Shown here: piece by piece, positions 15,658-24,607 of the stretch
Numbering within the stretch: position 1 is the stretch's first letter
How the letters are laid out: each line of letters opens with the position of its first letter
NCBI GenBank assembly: GCA_021324575.1
Contig: JAJPIW010000021.1
Coordinates: 1-64,000 of the forward strand
DNA: 64,000 bases
Direction: 5' to 3'
From: Intrasporangiaceae bacterium
GTDB taxonomy: Bacteria; Actinomycetota; Actinomycetes; Actinomycetales; Dermatophilaceae
Notes under the pieces: model-generated
Seen by the model: the letters and a program-made list of their open reading frames with translations, nothing else
What the model was told of the DNA's origin: nothing
Databases searched by the model: none
Translations under genes and position numbers: made by a program

Positions 15658-17550
15658 TCAGTTCCCTACGCGCACGAGGGACCGCAGGAGAACCTGCGTC
15701 TCCACATCGGTCGAGTAGATGCGGACGCTGCGCATGCCGCGGGTCAGGAGCACCTTGTAAACGTTGCGGACCAGGCGATCCAGCTCTGCGTCGCCCACGC
15801 GGGTGGCGCTCTTCAGCTCGGGATCCTTGCTCCCCTCGCGGACCACCCGCCAGGTGCCCTCGCGCCAGACCAGGTCGGGCCCGATGATGACGCCGGCGTG
15901 GTCGTACTCGAAGCCCTGGGCGGTGTAGACGCAGCCCACCTGGGAGAAGCCCGCCGGATCCGTTGCCCAGAGCGCCGACGGCGGCGCGCCACCGACCGAG
16001 CGCTCACCACGGAGGTTCCAAGGACGCTCCCAGTCACCGATCACGACGTCCGGCACCAGTTGGCCGTCGGTGGTGGGGTCGCTCCAGCGCCAGCAGTAGC
16101 CGGCGGCGATCCGGGCGCTGAATCCCAGCGACTCCTCGACTGCGAGCACCGCTTCCATCTCGGCCGGCGAGTCCACGACGGAGACCGAGAACATCGGATC
16201 GCCGGTCCACCGGACTGGACCACCTGGTTCCAGACCGAGCAGGCGAAGTACCCACTCGACGTACACCTGTGAGCCACCGCAGCGGAACTGGTCGTCGAGG
16301 GAGATGTGCTCGACCTGCATTCCGAGCGCCGCGGCATACGACTCGATGTCCGCTACGGTCCCCAGCTCGCCCGGACGCACCACCTGGTGCTCGTCCAGAA
16401 GGAACACGGGAACCTGTGCGGCCGTGAGGAGCTCGTGGATCTGCGGCTGGGCACGCTCCCGATCGGCCCGACGCGTGTACCGGTTGACGGACGTCTCCCG
16501 GATCCGGTGCGCCTCGTCGAGGATGAGGCAGTCCACGTCGTTCGGCTCGGCGTCCATGAACGAGTTGAAGTACTTGAACAGTTGCTGCACGCGCGGCGCC
16601 CGACGACCGGCAACCTTGCGGAGGGTCTGGGTGAACGAGCGAGAACCGGTGGCGTGGATGACGGTTCGGCCTTGCCGGGAGAGCTCACCCATCAGCGAGA
16701 GCGCCACGACCGACTTGCCACTACCAGGACCGCCGCTCACCACGACAGCGGTCTTGGTCGCTCCACGTCGCGCGCGTGAGACCGCGTGCAGAACGTTCTC
16801 GTAGGCGTCCCGTTGCTCATCGAGCAGCACGAACATCTCGCGACTCTGCACCTCCTCGGCCGCGACCGCGAGCAGCTGCTTGCTCGGCTTGATCTGGCTC
16901 GAGAGGAGTGCATCGGCTGCAGCCGCGCCCGACTCGGCCGCCAGATTGGCCCTGAGGAAGTCCAGGAAGTCCGAGCGCCGCTGCTGCGTGAAGAGACGAC
17001 CGTTCGGTCCGGACGGTAGGTCCATCAGGCCGGCCACGCCGAAGTCGGTCGCGTTGTGGAGGTATGCCGCACCCACGAGCGAGTGCGGGTTCTCCCCGAG
17101 GTATGCCGTGAAGTCGCGGAGGTAGTCGACGTAGCCGCCGACCTGCAGGAGAGGGTGGAGGACTCCACGACCTGAGTACTGGTCGATGGACACCAGCGTC
17201 TGGCTGTCCTCGAACATCGTGGCGCTCGACCACTGCTTCAGCTCGATGACGATGTAGCTGGGATGGCCGGTCCGGGGATGTTGCCCGGCGAGCACGACGT
17301 CGACCCGCTTGGAGGTCAACGGGAGCTGGTACTCGACGAGCATCTCCACATCAGGGAGTCCAGCGTCGATGAGCGCGGCCTGCAAGATCGGGAGGCTGTG
17401 ACTCCATGAGCGCTGCTCACCCGGGGACGCGCGGTGTCCGGTCCGGATCGACATCTGTCTGCTGAGGTAGTCCGCGAGGTGCGCCTCGTACGCCGTGAAC
17501 CCCTTGACGGAGGTACGAAGCAGTGGCACGAACAGGTCCCCAAGCAGCAC
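15658..17550 (-). CDS. PD-(D/E)XK nuclease-like / DUF2075 SF1-type helicase
   Basis: 630 residues. The N-terminal domain (about 45-160) has the restriction-endonuclease-like pattern E73, D84 (R-V-D-V-V-L-A-G) and E103-x-K105 (Y-I-V-I-E-L-K-Q-W). The C-terminal two thirds are a DUF2075-type P-loop ATPase: Walker A G-G-P-G-S-G-K-S (about 273-280), S-R-S-F-T-Q-T, the DEAH box L-I-L-D-E-A-H-R-I (about 343-351), the D-D-Q-F-R-C-G-G-S box and late motifs Q-G-F-E-Y-D-H-A-G-V and L-L-T-R-G-M. All motor motifs look intact. A putative ATP-driven nuclease, paired with a MazG-like gene 12 bp downstream. Start GTG 17550 gives the full N-terminal domain. A defence role is likely by domain logic but unproven. 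Confidence 0.82.
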   Translation of the reverse strand: MLLGDLFVPLLRTSVKGFTAYEAHLADYLSRQMSIRTGHRASPGEQRSWSHSLPILQAALIDAGLPDVEMLVEYQLPLTSKRVDVVLAGQHPRTGHPSYIVIELKQWSSATMFEDSQTLVSIDQYSGRGVLHPLLQVGGYVDYLRDFTAYLGENPHSLVGAAYLHNATDFGVAGLMDLPSGPNGRLFTQQRRSDFLDFLRANLAAESGAAAADALLSSQIKPSKQLLAVAAEEVQSREMFVLLDEQRDAYENVLHAVSRARRGATKTAVVVSGGPGSGKSVVALSLMGELSRQGRTVIHATGSRSFTQTLRKVAGRRAPRVQQLFKYFNSFMDAEPNDVDCLILDEAHRIRETSVNRYTRRADRERAQPQIHELLTAAQVPVFLLDEHQVVRPGELGTVADIESYAAALGMQVEHISLDDQFRCGGSQVYVEWVLRLLGLEPGGPVRWTGDPMFSVSVVDSPAEMEAVLAVEESLGFSARIAAGYCWRWSDPTTDGQLVPDVVIGDWERPWNLRGERSVGGAPPSALWATDPAGFSQVGCVYTAQGFEYDHAGVIIGPDLVWREGTWRVVREGSKDPELKSATRVGDAELDRLVRNVYKVLLTRGMRSVRIYSTDVETQVLLRSLVRVGN

Positions 17551-17676
17551 GAAGTGACTCGTGCGGGTGGGGGCATGTCCGTGGGGGAAGCCCGTCGGGC
17601 CGCAATGACCTCGTCATCGTAGTGACCGTCGGGGCGATGGGCCCGATGATCCGGCGCGGCATACGAGATCGATGGG

Positions 17677-20148
17677 CTACCAGGCGAAGCCGCGGACTCC
17701 GGTCATCGTGCCGAGGTAGGCCGTGCTGTTGCTGACCGCAGGTGTGGCGAACCGGCTGACCGGGCCCGTCGGCAGGACGTACCGTGTCGCACCCGTCGCC
17801 TGGTTGAGGACGTAGAGCGCCCCGGCGGCAGAGTCGACGGCGAGGACGACACCGTTCGCGAGGACCGGCGAACCGGTGACGTTGGTGGCGGCATGCCACA
17901 CGACGGTCATCGTCCCGCTGGCGCTGATGCGCACCGCGCGAACGCCGTCCGTGCACGGCACGTAGACGATGTCGCCGGACACGGCGGTCCCGCCGAACGA
18001 CCGGCATACGGCGGCCTGCGAGACCTCCCCGCCGATGCCGCCGAGCGCGGAACGCCGCAGGACGTATGCCGTTCCGGACTTCCCGTCGGCGTACACGTAG
18101 TTGCCGACGATCGCCGGACCCTGGCTGCCGAGGTCGAGATCCTGGGCGTTGTCGCTGGCCCAGGTCGACGGCGAGAACGAGTCGACGATGGTCGCCTGCG
18201 GCCCGAGGCGGAGGATGGAGTCGCTGAAGTCGTAGGCGCCCGGGGTCGTGCTCTCGCCGTTGCCGACCGCGACCAGCAGCGTGCCGTCGGTGTCGACCGT
18301 CGGGCCCGGCGGGGTCCAGATGCCGGCCTCGCGCCCGGTGGGGACCGTGACGTGCCACAGGGCGCTGCTCGGGCTGGTGAGCCGAACGCCGACGACGCTG
18401 CCACGGTAGGTGCTGCAGTCGCCGGCCAACCCGCCGTAGGGGATGTACGCGACGCCGCCGGAGATGGTGAGGGCTCCCCGCTGCTGCATCGCGGCAGGCG
18501 TAATGCCGGTGACCGTTGTCGGCACGTCGACGTTGCGGGTCCACCGGACCGCGCCCGTGGTGGGGTCCAGGCCCCAGGCCTGGTGGTGGATCGGACCGGC
18601 GACCTCACCGACCACGACGATCCGGTCGGTGGCCACGTCGTATGCCGGTGTCCCGGTGATACCCAGCGGGTCGATGTTTCCGCACGGGAGCGCCGACCTC
18701 CGCACGGGTGTGCCGAGGTGCTGCTTCCACGTGACGACGCCGCCGTCGATCCGGTAGACCGTGTCGTTCTCGGTGGCGACGATCTGGCTGGTCCCGGTCA
18801 GGGCGAGGGGCGACGCGTAGACCGCGCCGTCGAGGGTCAGGGCAGTCACCTGCACCGGAGCGCTCGTGACCGGGGCGGTCGTCGCGACGCCGGTGCGCTG
18901 GGTGTCGCCGTGGTAGGTGTACCAGTCGCCCGGGTAGGTCAGCCATGCCCCGGCGACGTCGACGAGCACGTTCGTGGTCGCCGACGTGTAGATGGTCAGC
19001 TGACCCGAGGCACTGAGCCGGACGGTGGCGCTGTTGGCGATCGCCCCTCCCGGCGCGAAGTTCAGTGTGGAGGTCGCCGGCCGGGTCGTTCCGGTGGCGT
19101 ATGCCGTGAGCCAGCCGCCGCTCGTGGGCGAGACGGCGGTGACGTTGACCTCGACCGCGGTCTGGCCCTTGCGCGGCATACCGCCACGGCCGGTGACCTG
19201 GACGGTCAGCGCGCCGCCGGCCCGGAGCGCGCCCGACCCGGTCCGGGTGTCCAGGATCCGCGCCGGGGTCAGCGGGTCGTAGTCGCTCGTCGTGGGGATC
19301 CAGCCGGCGACGTCGACGACCAGGTTCGCCCGTGCCCAGGTGTAGAGGTCGACCTTGCCGTCCGACCCGATCCTGGCCAGCACCAGGCCGGCCGATGTCT
19401 GCCCGGCCCGGTAGTTGACGTTGGAGGACGTGGGCCGCGCCAGTCCGGCCGGCCACACGGTGAGGAAGCCACTGGCCGAAGGGCCGACTGCCGTCACGGA
19501 CAGCACCACCGCACCGACACCTGAGGCGGGAACCCCGCCACGCCCGGTGACCGTCAGCACCGTCGTCGACCCCGCGGCGGGCTGGGTCGTCGTCCTCGTG
19601 TCGAGGACTCGCGCAGGGGTGAGGGCGGTGTAGGCCGAACCGGTCGGGTAGTAGCCCGTGACGTCGACGAGCAGGTTCGCCCTGGCCAGGGTGTACAGGT
19701 CGATCTGCCCACCGGTACCCACCTTGACGATCGCCTGGGTGCCCACCGTCTGACCGCGCGAGTAGTTCACCGCCGACGCGGTGGGTCGGGTCGCGCCCGC
19801 GGGCCAGGCCAGCGCGTAGCCCGCCTGCGCAGGTCCCACCACGGTCAGGTTGACGACGACCGCCGCCACTGCGGACGCAGGCACGCCACCGACACCGGTC
19901 ACGGTGAGGCCGGTTGTCGACCTCGCCAGCGGCTCGGACCCGGTCCGCGTGTCCAGCAGCCTCTTCGGGGACACCGGTACGAACCTCGCGACGCTCGCCG
20001 CCGCCGCGCGGCCCATCCCCTCGGCCGCGGCGATGGGGGGACGAGCCTGCGAAGAGCTCTGCCACGCGGCTTCGGCCGGAGCAGATCCCAGCGCACAGAC
20101 CACGAACATGGCCATGAAGGCCACCAGCACTCGGTAGCGAGCCACCAT
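17677..20148 (-). CDS. Large secreted protein: three repeats plus PQQ-like propeller
   Basis: About 823 residues. A signal peptide covers about 1-27 (A-R-Y-R-V-L-V-A-F-M-A-M-F-V-V, cut after A-E-A). Three about 118-residue repeats follow, each opening with L-T-P-A-R-(V/I)-L-D-T-R-T or P-K-R-L-L-D-T-R-T and containing V-T-G-x-G-G-V-P, N-Y-x-x-G-Q-T and L-V-D-V-x-G: a repeat seen in actinobacterial exported proteins, often at the cell surface. The last about 400 residues form a PQQ/outer-membrane-assembly-type propeller (D-T-V-Y-R-I-D-G-G-V-V-T-W, A-L-Y-V-L-N-Q-A-T-G-A). The ATG at 20148 puts the charged n-region first; a GTG nine bases upstream is possible. Ligand and function are unknown. Confidence 0.8.
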   Translation of the reverse strand: MVARYRVLVAFMAMFVVCALGSAPAEAAWQSSSQARPPIAAAEGMGRAAAASVARFVPVSPKRLLDTRTGSEPLARSTTGLTVTGVGGVPASAVAAVVVNLTVVGPAQAGYALAWPAGATRPTASAVNYSRGQTVGTQAIVKVGTGGQIDLYTLARANLLVDVTGYYPTGSAYTALTPARVLDTRTTTQPAAGSTTVLTVTGRGGVPASGVGAVVLSVTAVGPSASGFLTVWPAGLARPTSSNVNYRAGQTSAGLVLARIGSDGKVDLYTWARANLVVDVAGWIPTTSDYDPLTPARILDTRTGSGALRAGGALTVQVTGRGGMPRKGQTAVEVNVTAVSPTSGGWLTAYATGTTRPATSTLNFAPGGAIANSATVRLSASGQLTIYTSATTNVLVDVAGAWLTYPGDWYTYHGDTQRTGVATTAPVTSAPVQVTALTLDGAVYASPLALTGTSQIVATENDTVYRIDGGVVTWKQHLGTPVRRSALPCGNIDPLGITGTPAYDVATDRIVVVGEVAGPIHHQAWGLDPTTGAVRWTRNVDVPTTVTGITPAAMQQRGALTISGGVAYIPYGGLAGDCSTYRGSVVGVRLTSPSSALWHVTVPTGREAGIWTPPGPTVDTDGTLLVAVGNGESTTPGAYDFSDSILRLGPQATIVDSFSPSTWASDNAQDLDLGSQGPAIVGNYVYADGKSGTAYVLRRSALGGIGGEVSQAAVCRSFGGTAVSGDIVYVPCTDGVRAVRISASGTMTVVWHAATNVTGSPVLANGVVLAVDSAAGALYVLNQATGATRYVLPTGPVSRFATPAVSNSTAYLGTMTGVRGFAW

Positions 20149-20287
20149 GACACTCACCCCATCCGACCACTCGACCGGTGCCGACAGCGGTCCTGACGAC
20201 CCGAGGAGCGGGACGAGCCCACCCTCCCACCGCGCCTGTGTCGCGGCAACCGGACGAGTTACGACGACCTACATCGAGTCCGTCCGG

Positions 20288-21328
20288 CTACGAGACGCGT
20301 TCGCGGAGCCACCAGAGGCCGACGCCACCGACCACGGCAGCGAGCCCGAGGTATAGGCCGGACTCGCGCCACTGCAGGGTCCAGAACCGGTCGGCCGGTT
20401 GGTAGACGATCTCCTGGCGGTAGCCCTCCGACGCGAGCCGCGCGAAGCACGAGTCGAGACTGTTGACCGGTGCCGGCACCCGCGTCTGGCCGCTCACCGG
20501 CGGGGCCTCTGCGCCCGGCCCCGGCAGACACGTGCTCAACCAGCTCGGCAGCGCCGCAACCCTGCCCGACGCATCGACGGTCCGGTTCGACAGGATCCAG
20601 TCCCCACGGTCGGCCCTGTGCGCACTGACCGTCAGCGGCCCGCCCGGGCCGCTGGACGAGATCCCGTCGAGCGTGGCGCGAGATATGGTCACCGACTGGT
20701 CGACCGGCGCCGCCAGATGCGGTCGCACCCACAGCGGAACCGCGACCTGCACCGCGACATAGAGCAACAGGGTCAGCGCCATCGCCGGCACCGACCGCCG
20801 CAGCACGATGCCCAGCGTGATCCCGAGCGCGAGGGCGAACACGGCATACGAGACCGGCACGATCCCCCGCATCGCGAACGACACCGGCGTCAACCGGCTC
20901 GGGAACCCGCCATGCGTCGCGCTCGTCGCCCCGTCGAGCGGGTTGGCCCACCGGGTGACGGCCCAGGTCAACGCTGACACCGCCAGCGCGGCGCCCAGCA
21001 CGGTCAGCCCCACCTTGACCCCGAACCAGCGCATCCGGGTGACCGACTGGACCCAGACCAGCCGATGGGTCCCGTGCTCCAGCTCGCGCGCCACGAGCGG
21101 AGCCCCCCAGAAGGCTCCCAGCAGCGCCGGCAGCACGGCCATCACGATCAGGCCCGACCAGAACAGGGTCCGATCACTCGCGGTCAGCCGGTCGAAGATC
21201 GCCCCCGCGGGCTCGGCCAGAGCGACGATGCGCGTCCCGGTGACGGCCAGCACGACGGCCGCGGCCACAACCGCGACGTATGCCGCGAGCGCCTGGAAGC
21301 GGAGCTGTCGCCACGCCAGCCAGGTCAT
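20288..21328 (-). CDS. ABC transporter permease (exporter type)
   Basis: 346 residues. About six hydrophobic segments: residues 12-35, 56-80, 105-125, 155-180, 188-205 and a C-terminal one just before L-W-W-L-R-E-R-V-S. A large extracytoplasmic loop (about 210-315) lies between the last two, with four Cys that could form disulfides. The V-A-R-E-L-E-H-G-T-H-R-L-V-W stretch after TM2 is typical of ABC-2-type permeases of the YtrC/BcrB kind. It overlaps the ATPase gene upstream by 4 bp. Together with the GntR gene this is a YtrA-type unit; such systems respond to cell-wall antibiotics or membrane stress. Confidence 0.85.
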   Translation of the reverse strand: MTWLAWRQLRFQALAAYVAVVAAAVVLAVTGTRIVALAEPAGAIFDRLTASDRTLFWSGLIVMAVLPALLGAFWGAPLVARELEHGTHRLVWVQSVTRMRWFGVKVGLTVLGAALAVSALTWAVTRWANPLDGATSATHGGFPSRLTPVSFAMRGIVPVSYAVFALALGITLGIVLRRSVPAMALTLLLYVAVQVAVPLWVRPHLAAPVDQSVTISRATLDGISSSGPGGPLTVSAHRADRGDWILSNRTVDASGRVAALPSWLSTCLPGPGAEAPPVSGQTRVPAPVNSLDSCFARLASEGYRQEIVYQPADRFWTLQWRESGLYLGLAAVVGGVGLWWLRERVS

Positions 21329-22215
21329 CGGACGACCTCCAGCGCCTGGGCGGCCTCGGGTGCCGCCGCCTGCTCCATGTAGGTGAGGACGAGGTCCTCC
21401 AGGCCCAGGCGGCTCACCGACCAGGCCGGGTCCAGGATGGGGGACTCGGTCCGGACGACGAACGTCGACTGCCGGTCCGTATGCCGGTCCGAGACAACGG
21501 TCTGGTCGGCGGGGAGCGACCGCGAGTCACGGCGCAGACCGGTCAGCCGGTGGTGCGTGTCGAGGAGGGTCTCGACGTCACCCTCGACGCGTACGCCGGA
21601 GTCGACGAGGACGACGAGGTGGTCGCAGACCCGCTCCAGGTCGGATACGACGTGCGAGGAGAGCACGACGCTGAGCTCCTGCTCGCCCACCGCCTCCATG
21701 AGGACCTGGAGGAACTCCCGGCGGGCGAGAGGGTCGAGGCTGGACACCGGCTCGTCGAGGATGAGCAGCTCGGGGCGCTTGGCCAGGCCGAGGGTGAGCG
21801 CGAGCTGGGCGCGCTGGCCACCGGACAGCCGGCCGGCCTTCTGCTTGGGGTCGAGTCCGAGCCGCGCGATGCGCGACGTCGCGACCACGTCGTCCCAGCC
21901 GGGGTTGAGCCGAGCGCCGAGGCGCAGGTGCTCGGCCACGGTGAGACCGGCATAGGTCGGGGTCTCCTGGGCGACGAAACCGACCCGGGCGAGCGCGGCG
22001 GCGGCGACCGCGGGCGGACCGCCGCAGACCTCGACCGTGCCAGCGGTGGGCTTGAGCATGCCGACGGCGAGGTTGAGCAGGGTGGTCTTGCCGGCGCCGT
22101 TGGGCCCGACCAGGCCGGTGACGCGACCCTCGGGGATCGACAGGGTGCAGTCCGACAGGGCCCAGCGGCGGCGGTAGCGCTTGCCGAGTCCGTTGGTCCG
22201 CAGGACGGCGGTCAT
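21325..22215 (-). CDS. ABC transporter ATP-binding protein
   Basis: 296 residues. Complete motifs: Walker A G-P-N-G-A-G-K-T-T (about 37-45), Q-loop at V-A-Q-E-T (about 80-84), signature L-S-G-G-Q-R (about 128-133), Walker B L-L-I-L-D-E-P (about 147-153), D-loop S-S-L-D and H-loop L-S-S-H (about 183-186). The C-terminal about 80 residues are a regulatory extension found in drug/lantibiotic-type exporters. Start ATG overlaps the stop of the GntR gene and its stop overlaps the permease start, so the three genes are translated as a unit. Confidence 0.93.
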   Translation of the reverse strand: MTAVLRTNGLGKRYRRRWALSDCTLSIPEGRVTGLVGPNGAGKTTLLNLAVGMLKPTAGTVEVCGGPPAVAAAALARVGFVAQETPTYAGLTVAEHLRLGARLNPGWDDVVATSRIARLGLDPKQKAGRLSGGQRAQLALTLGLAKRPELLILDEPVSSLDPLARREFLQVLMEAVGEQELSVVLSSHVVSDLERVCDHLVVLVDSGVRVEGDVETLLDTHHRLTGLRRDSRSLPADQTVVSDRHTDRQSTFVVRTESPILDPAWSVSRLGLEDLVLTYMEQAAAPEAAQALEVVR

Positions 22216-22601
22216 GCTACGACTCCTTGCTCGTCGCGAAACGTGCTCGCGAACAGGGCTTCGATGCTCTCCTCGTCCAGGCCGGCCAGACGGGCCTTGG
22301 CGAGCCAGCGCTGGAGGTCCTTGCGGAGCGTGGCCTGCGCCGCGAACGAGCCGTCGACGAGGGAGCGGGTCACGAACGTCCCGACGCCCGGCCGGGCCGA
22401 CACGAGGCCCTGGTGCTCCAGCTCGCGGTAGGCCTTGAGCACCGTGTTGGGGTTGATCGCCAAGGTCGCGACGACGTCCTTGACCGTGGGCAGCTGGTCG
22501 CCCTCCCGCAGGACCCCCAGCCGCAGAGCGTGCCGAACCTGTTGCGCGAGCTGGAGATAGGGCGAGAGCCCGGACTTGGTGTCGAGCCAGAAGTCGATCA
22601 T
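22212..22601 (-). CDS. GntR-family regulator, YtrA type
   Basis: 129 residues from the ATG at 22599-22601. An N-terminal winged helix (Y-L-Q-L-A-Q-Q-V-R-H-A-L, then L-P-T-V-K-D-V-V-A-T-L-A-I-N-P-N-T-V and the wing G-L-V-S-A-R-P-G-V-G-T-F-V) is followed by a short C-terminal dimerisation helix, the size and layout of YtrA regulators. Start choice: GGAGCAGG precedes this ATG, while the ATG six codons upstream (22617-22619) abuts a palindrome likely to be the operator. It heads the GntR-ATPase-permease operon and probably represses it until an inducing compound is met. Confidence 0.9.
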   Translation of the reverse strand: MIDFWLDTKSGLSPYLQLAQQVRHALRLGVLREGDQLPTVKDVVATLAINPNTVLKAYRELEHQGLVSARPGVGTFVTRSLVDGSFAAQATLRKDLQRWLAKARLAGLDEESIEALFASTFRDEQGVVA

Positions 22602-22619
22602 CGGGCCTGCTCCATTCAT

Positions 22620-22631
22620 CTAGTTAACTAG
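22620..22631 (-). promoter_or_regulatory. Palindromic operator of the GntR-ABC operon
   Basis: CTAGTTAACTAG is a perfect 12-bp palindrome in an AT-rich island within GC-rich DNA, 18 bp upstream of the regulator's start. Next to it on the minus strand lies TATCTAAAG, a possible -10 region. The position suits autorepression by the YtrA-type regulator. Confidence 0.7.
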
Positions 22632-22809
22632 CACTTTAGATAGAGGCGGCGCGGCCGGCAAGGGTCGTCAAGGACCAGCAGCCGCAGCAGCTCGCCCATG
22701 AGGCCTCCCGGCGCGACATCCGGGCACCACCCCACAGCGGACGAGCCGAGCCGACGGGTACCGCCCACAGATCCGGGGGCAAACCAACAGAAACGGGCAC
22801 CCGTATCTA

Positions 22810-22838
22810 TTTACATTGCCCCGTCTGAGTGGTTTGAT
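22810..22838 (+). promoter_or_regulatory. Candidate promoter of the fructose operon
   Basis: TTTACA (22810-22815), a 17-bp spacer and TTTGAT (22833-22838) fit a sigma-70-like promoter about 50 bp before fruR. This is the most AT-rich stretch of the intergenic region. Confidence 0.5.
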
Positions 22839-22888
22839 GATCCGCAGCGGCCCAACGAGGGGCCGCCGGTGAGGACGAGGGAGTCCGA

Positions 22889-23650
22889 ATGTATGCAGCC
22901 GAGCGGCAGCAGCAGATCATGGTGGAGGCGCGCCGCGCCGGCCGGGTCGAGGTCGCTTCGCTCGCCGACTCCCTCGGGGTCGCCGCCGAGACCGTCCGCC
23001 GCGACCTCACCGCCCTGGAGCTGCGTGGCTCGGTCCGCCGCGTGCACGGGGGCGCGATACCCGTCGAGCGACTTGAGCTCGAGCCGACGCTCGCCACTCG
23101 CTCATCGCGCCTCACCGAGGTCAAGCGCCGGATAGCCGCCCGGGTCCTTGACGAGCTGCCCACCGGCGGCACCGTCCTGCTCGACTCCGGCTCCACGACC
23201 CTCGCCGTCGTGCAGCTGCTCCCGCCCGACCTCGACCTCACCGTCGTCACCAACTCCGTGGCCGCAGCCGCAGCCCTCTCGACCCACCCCGGCATCACGC
23301 TCTATCTCCTGGGCGGGCACGTGCGGGGCATCACCGGCGCCGCCGTCGGGGAGTGGGCCACAGCGGCCCTCGACGGCCTCGTCGTCGACCTCGCCATCCT
23401 CGGCACGAACGGCATCTCCGCCGCGCGCGGCCTCACCACCCCCGACCAGGCCGAGTCCCTCGTCAAGACCGCGATGGTTCACTCGGCTCGTCGGGTACTG
23501 GTCGCCACCGACTCGAGCAAGGCCGGCGACGACCATCTCCATCGCTTCGCAACCCTGGCCGAGGTCGACGTCGTCGTCACCGACACCGACCTGGCCGACG
23601 ACGTCGCAGCCGAGCTGCGCGCGGCCGGCCCGCTGGTGGTGACGGCGTGA
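22889..23650 (+). CDS. fruR: DeoR-family regulator of the fructose operon
   Basis: 253 residues. The N-terminal DeoR helix-turn-helix is clear: E-R-Q-Q-Q-I-M-V-E-A-R-R-A-G-R-V-E-V, then L-A-D-S-L-G-V-A-A-E-T-V-R-R-D-L and the signature R-R-V-H-G-G-A-I. The sensor domain (about 75-250) has L-D-S-G-S-T-T-L-A-V and V-V-T-N-S-V-A-A-A, the sugar-phosphate-binding loops of the family. By context the inducer is probably fructose 1-phosphate made by the FruA/FruK pair. The stop overlaps the fruK start (GTGA), so it is co-transcribed with its targets. Confidence 0.9.
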   Translation: MYAAERQQQIMVEARRAGRVEVASLADSLGVAAETVRRDLTALELRGSVRRVHGGAIPVERLELEPTLATRSSRLTEVKRRIAARVLDELPTGGTVLLDSGSTTLAVVQLLPPDLDLTVVTNSVAAAAALSTHPGITLYLLGGHVRGITGAAVGEWATAALDGLVVDLAILGTNGISAARGLTTPDQAESLVKTAMVHSARRVLVATDSSKAGDDHLHRFATLAEVDVVVTDTDLADDVAAELRAAGPLVVTA

Positions 23651-24591
23651 TCATCACCCTCACCCCCAACCCGAGCGTCGACCGGGCCATCGTCATCGAC
23701 GCCCTGCACCGCGGCGAGGTGCACCGCGCCACCTCCAGTCGCGTCGACCCGGGCGGCAAGGGCGTCAACGTGTCCCGTGCCCTCGCCGCGCAGGGCGCCG
23801 CGACCCTGGCCGTGCTCCCCGCCGGGGGTCCCGAGGGACACCTCATGGACGAGCTCCTCGACGCTGCCGGTGTCCCCCACCGCAGCGTCCCCGTCGCCGG
23901 CAGCGTCCGGATGAACGTCAGCGTCCTCGAGCCCGACGGCACCACCACCAAGCTCAACGAGCCAGGGCCCGAGCTCTCCCCGGCAGAGATCGAGGCGCTC
24001 GTCGAGGCCACCCTGGCCGCGGCCGAAGGCGCCGCCTGGGTCGTCGGTTGCGGCAGCCTGCCGCCCGGTGCCCCGATCGACCTGTATGCCGGTCTCGTCA
24101 CCCGGGTGCACGGGCGCGGGGCCCGGGTCGCCATCGACTCCTCCGGCGCACCCATGCCGCTCGCCGTGGCCGCCCGCCCGCACCTCATCAAGCCCAACCA
24201 TGAAGAGCTCGCCGAGCTCGTCGGGCACCAGCTACCGACCCTCGGCGACGTCCACGCCGCCGCCCGCGAGCTGGTCTCCGACGGCATCGAGGTCGTCGCC
24301 GTGAGCCTCGGCGGCGACGGCGCCCTCCTCGTCACGGCTGACGAGGTCGTCCACGCCCGGGCGACGATCACTGCTCCCCTGTCCACCGTGGGCGCCGGGG
24401 ACTGCATGCTCGCCGGACTGCTGCACGGCCTGTCGAGCGGACTCCCCGCCGACGCCGCCCTCGCTGCTGCCGTCACCTGGGGTGCCGCCGCGGTCACCCT
24501 CCCCGGAAGCCGCGTCCCCACCCCCGATGACCTCCACGGCATACCGGTGGCAGTCACCCGCACGCCTGAGTTCTCCCGCACCCTCAGTTGA
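23647..24591 (+). CDS. fruK: 1-Phosphofructokinase
   Basis: 314 residues, the usual length of PfkB-type sugar kinases. Phosphorylates fructose 1-phosphate to fructose 1,6-bisphosphate with ATP. Family marks: T-L-T-P-N-P-S-V-D-R at the start, substrate loop G-G-K-G-V-N-V-S-R-A-L (about 36-46), and the anion-hole/catalytic motif T-V-G-A-G-D-C-M-L-A-G (about 246-256) with the base Asp. GTG start at 23647 overlaps the fruR stop. The H-G-I-P near its end is spelled GGC-ATA-CCG, a rare Ile codon that completes a copy of the CGGCATAC word. It lies 16 bp before fruA. Confidence 0.95.
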   Translation: MIITLTPNPSVDRAIVIDALHRGEVHRATSSRVDPGGKGVNVSRALAAQGAATLAVLPAGGPEGHLMDELLDAAGVPHRSVPVAGSVRMNVSVLEPDGTTTKLNEPGPELSPAEIEALVEATLAAAEGAAWVVGCGSLPPGAPIDLYAGLVTRVHGRGARVAIDSSGAPMPLAVAARPHLIKPNHEELAELVGHQLPTLGDVHAAARELVSDGIEVVAVSLGGDGALLVTADEVVHARATITAPLSTVGAGDCMLAGLLHGLSSGLPADAALAAAVTWGAAAVTLPGSRVPTPDDLHGIPVAVTRTPEFSRTLS

Positions 24592-24607
24592 CACGAAAGG
24601 AAGCACC

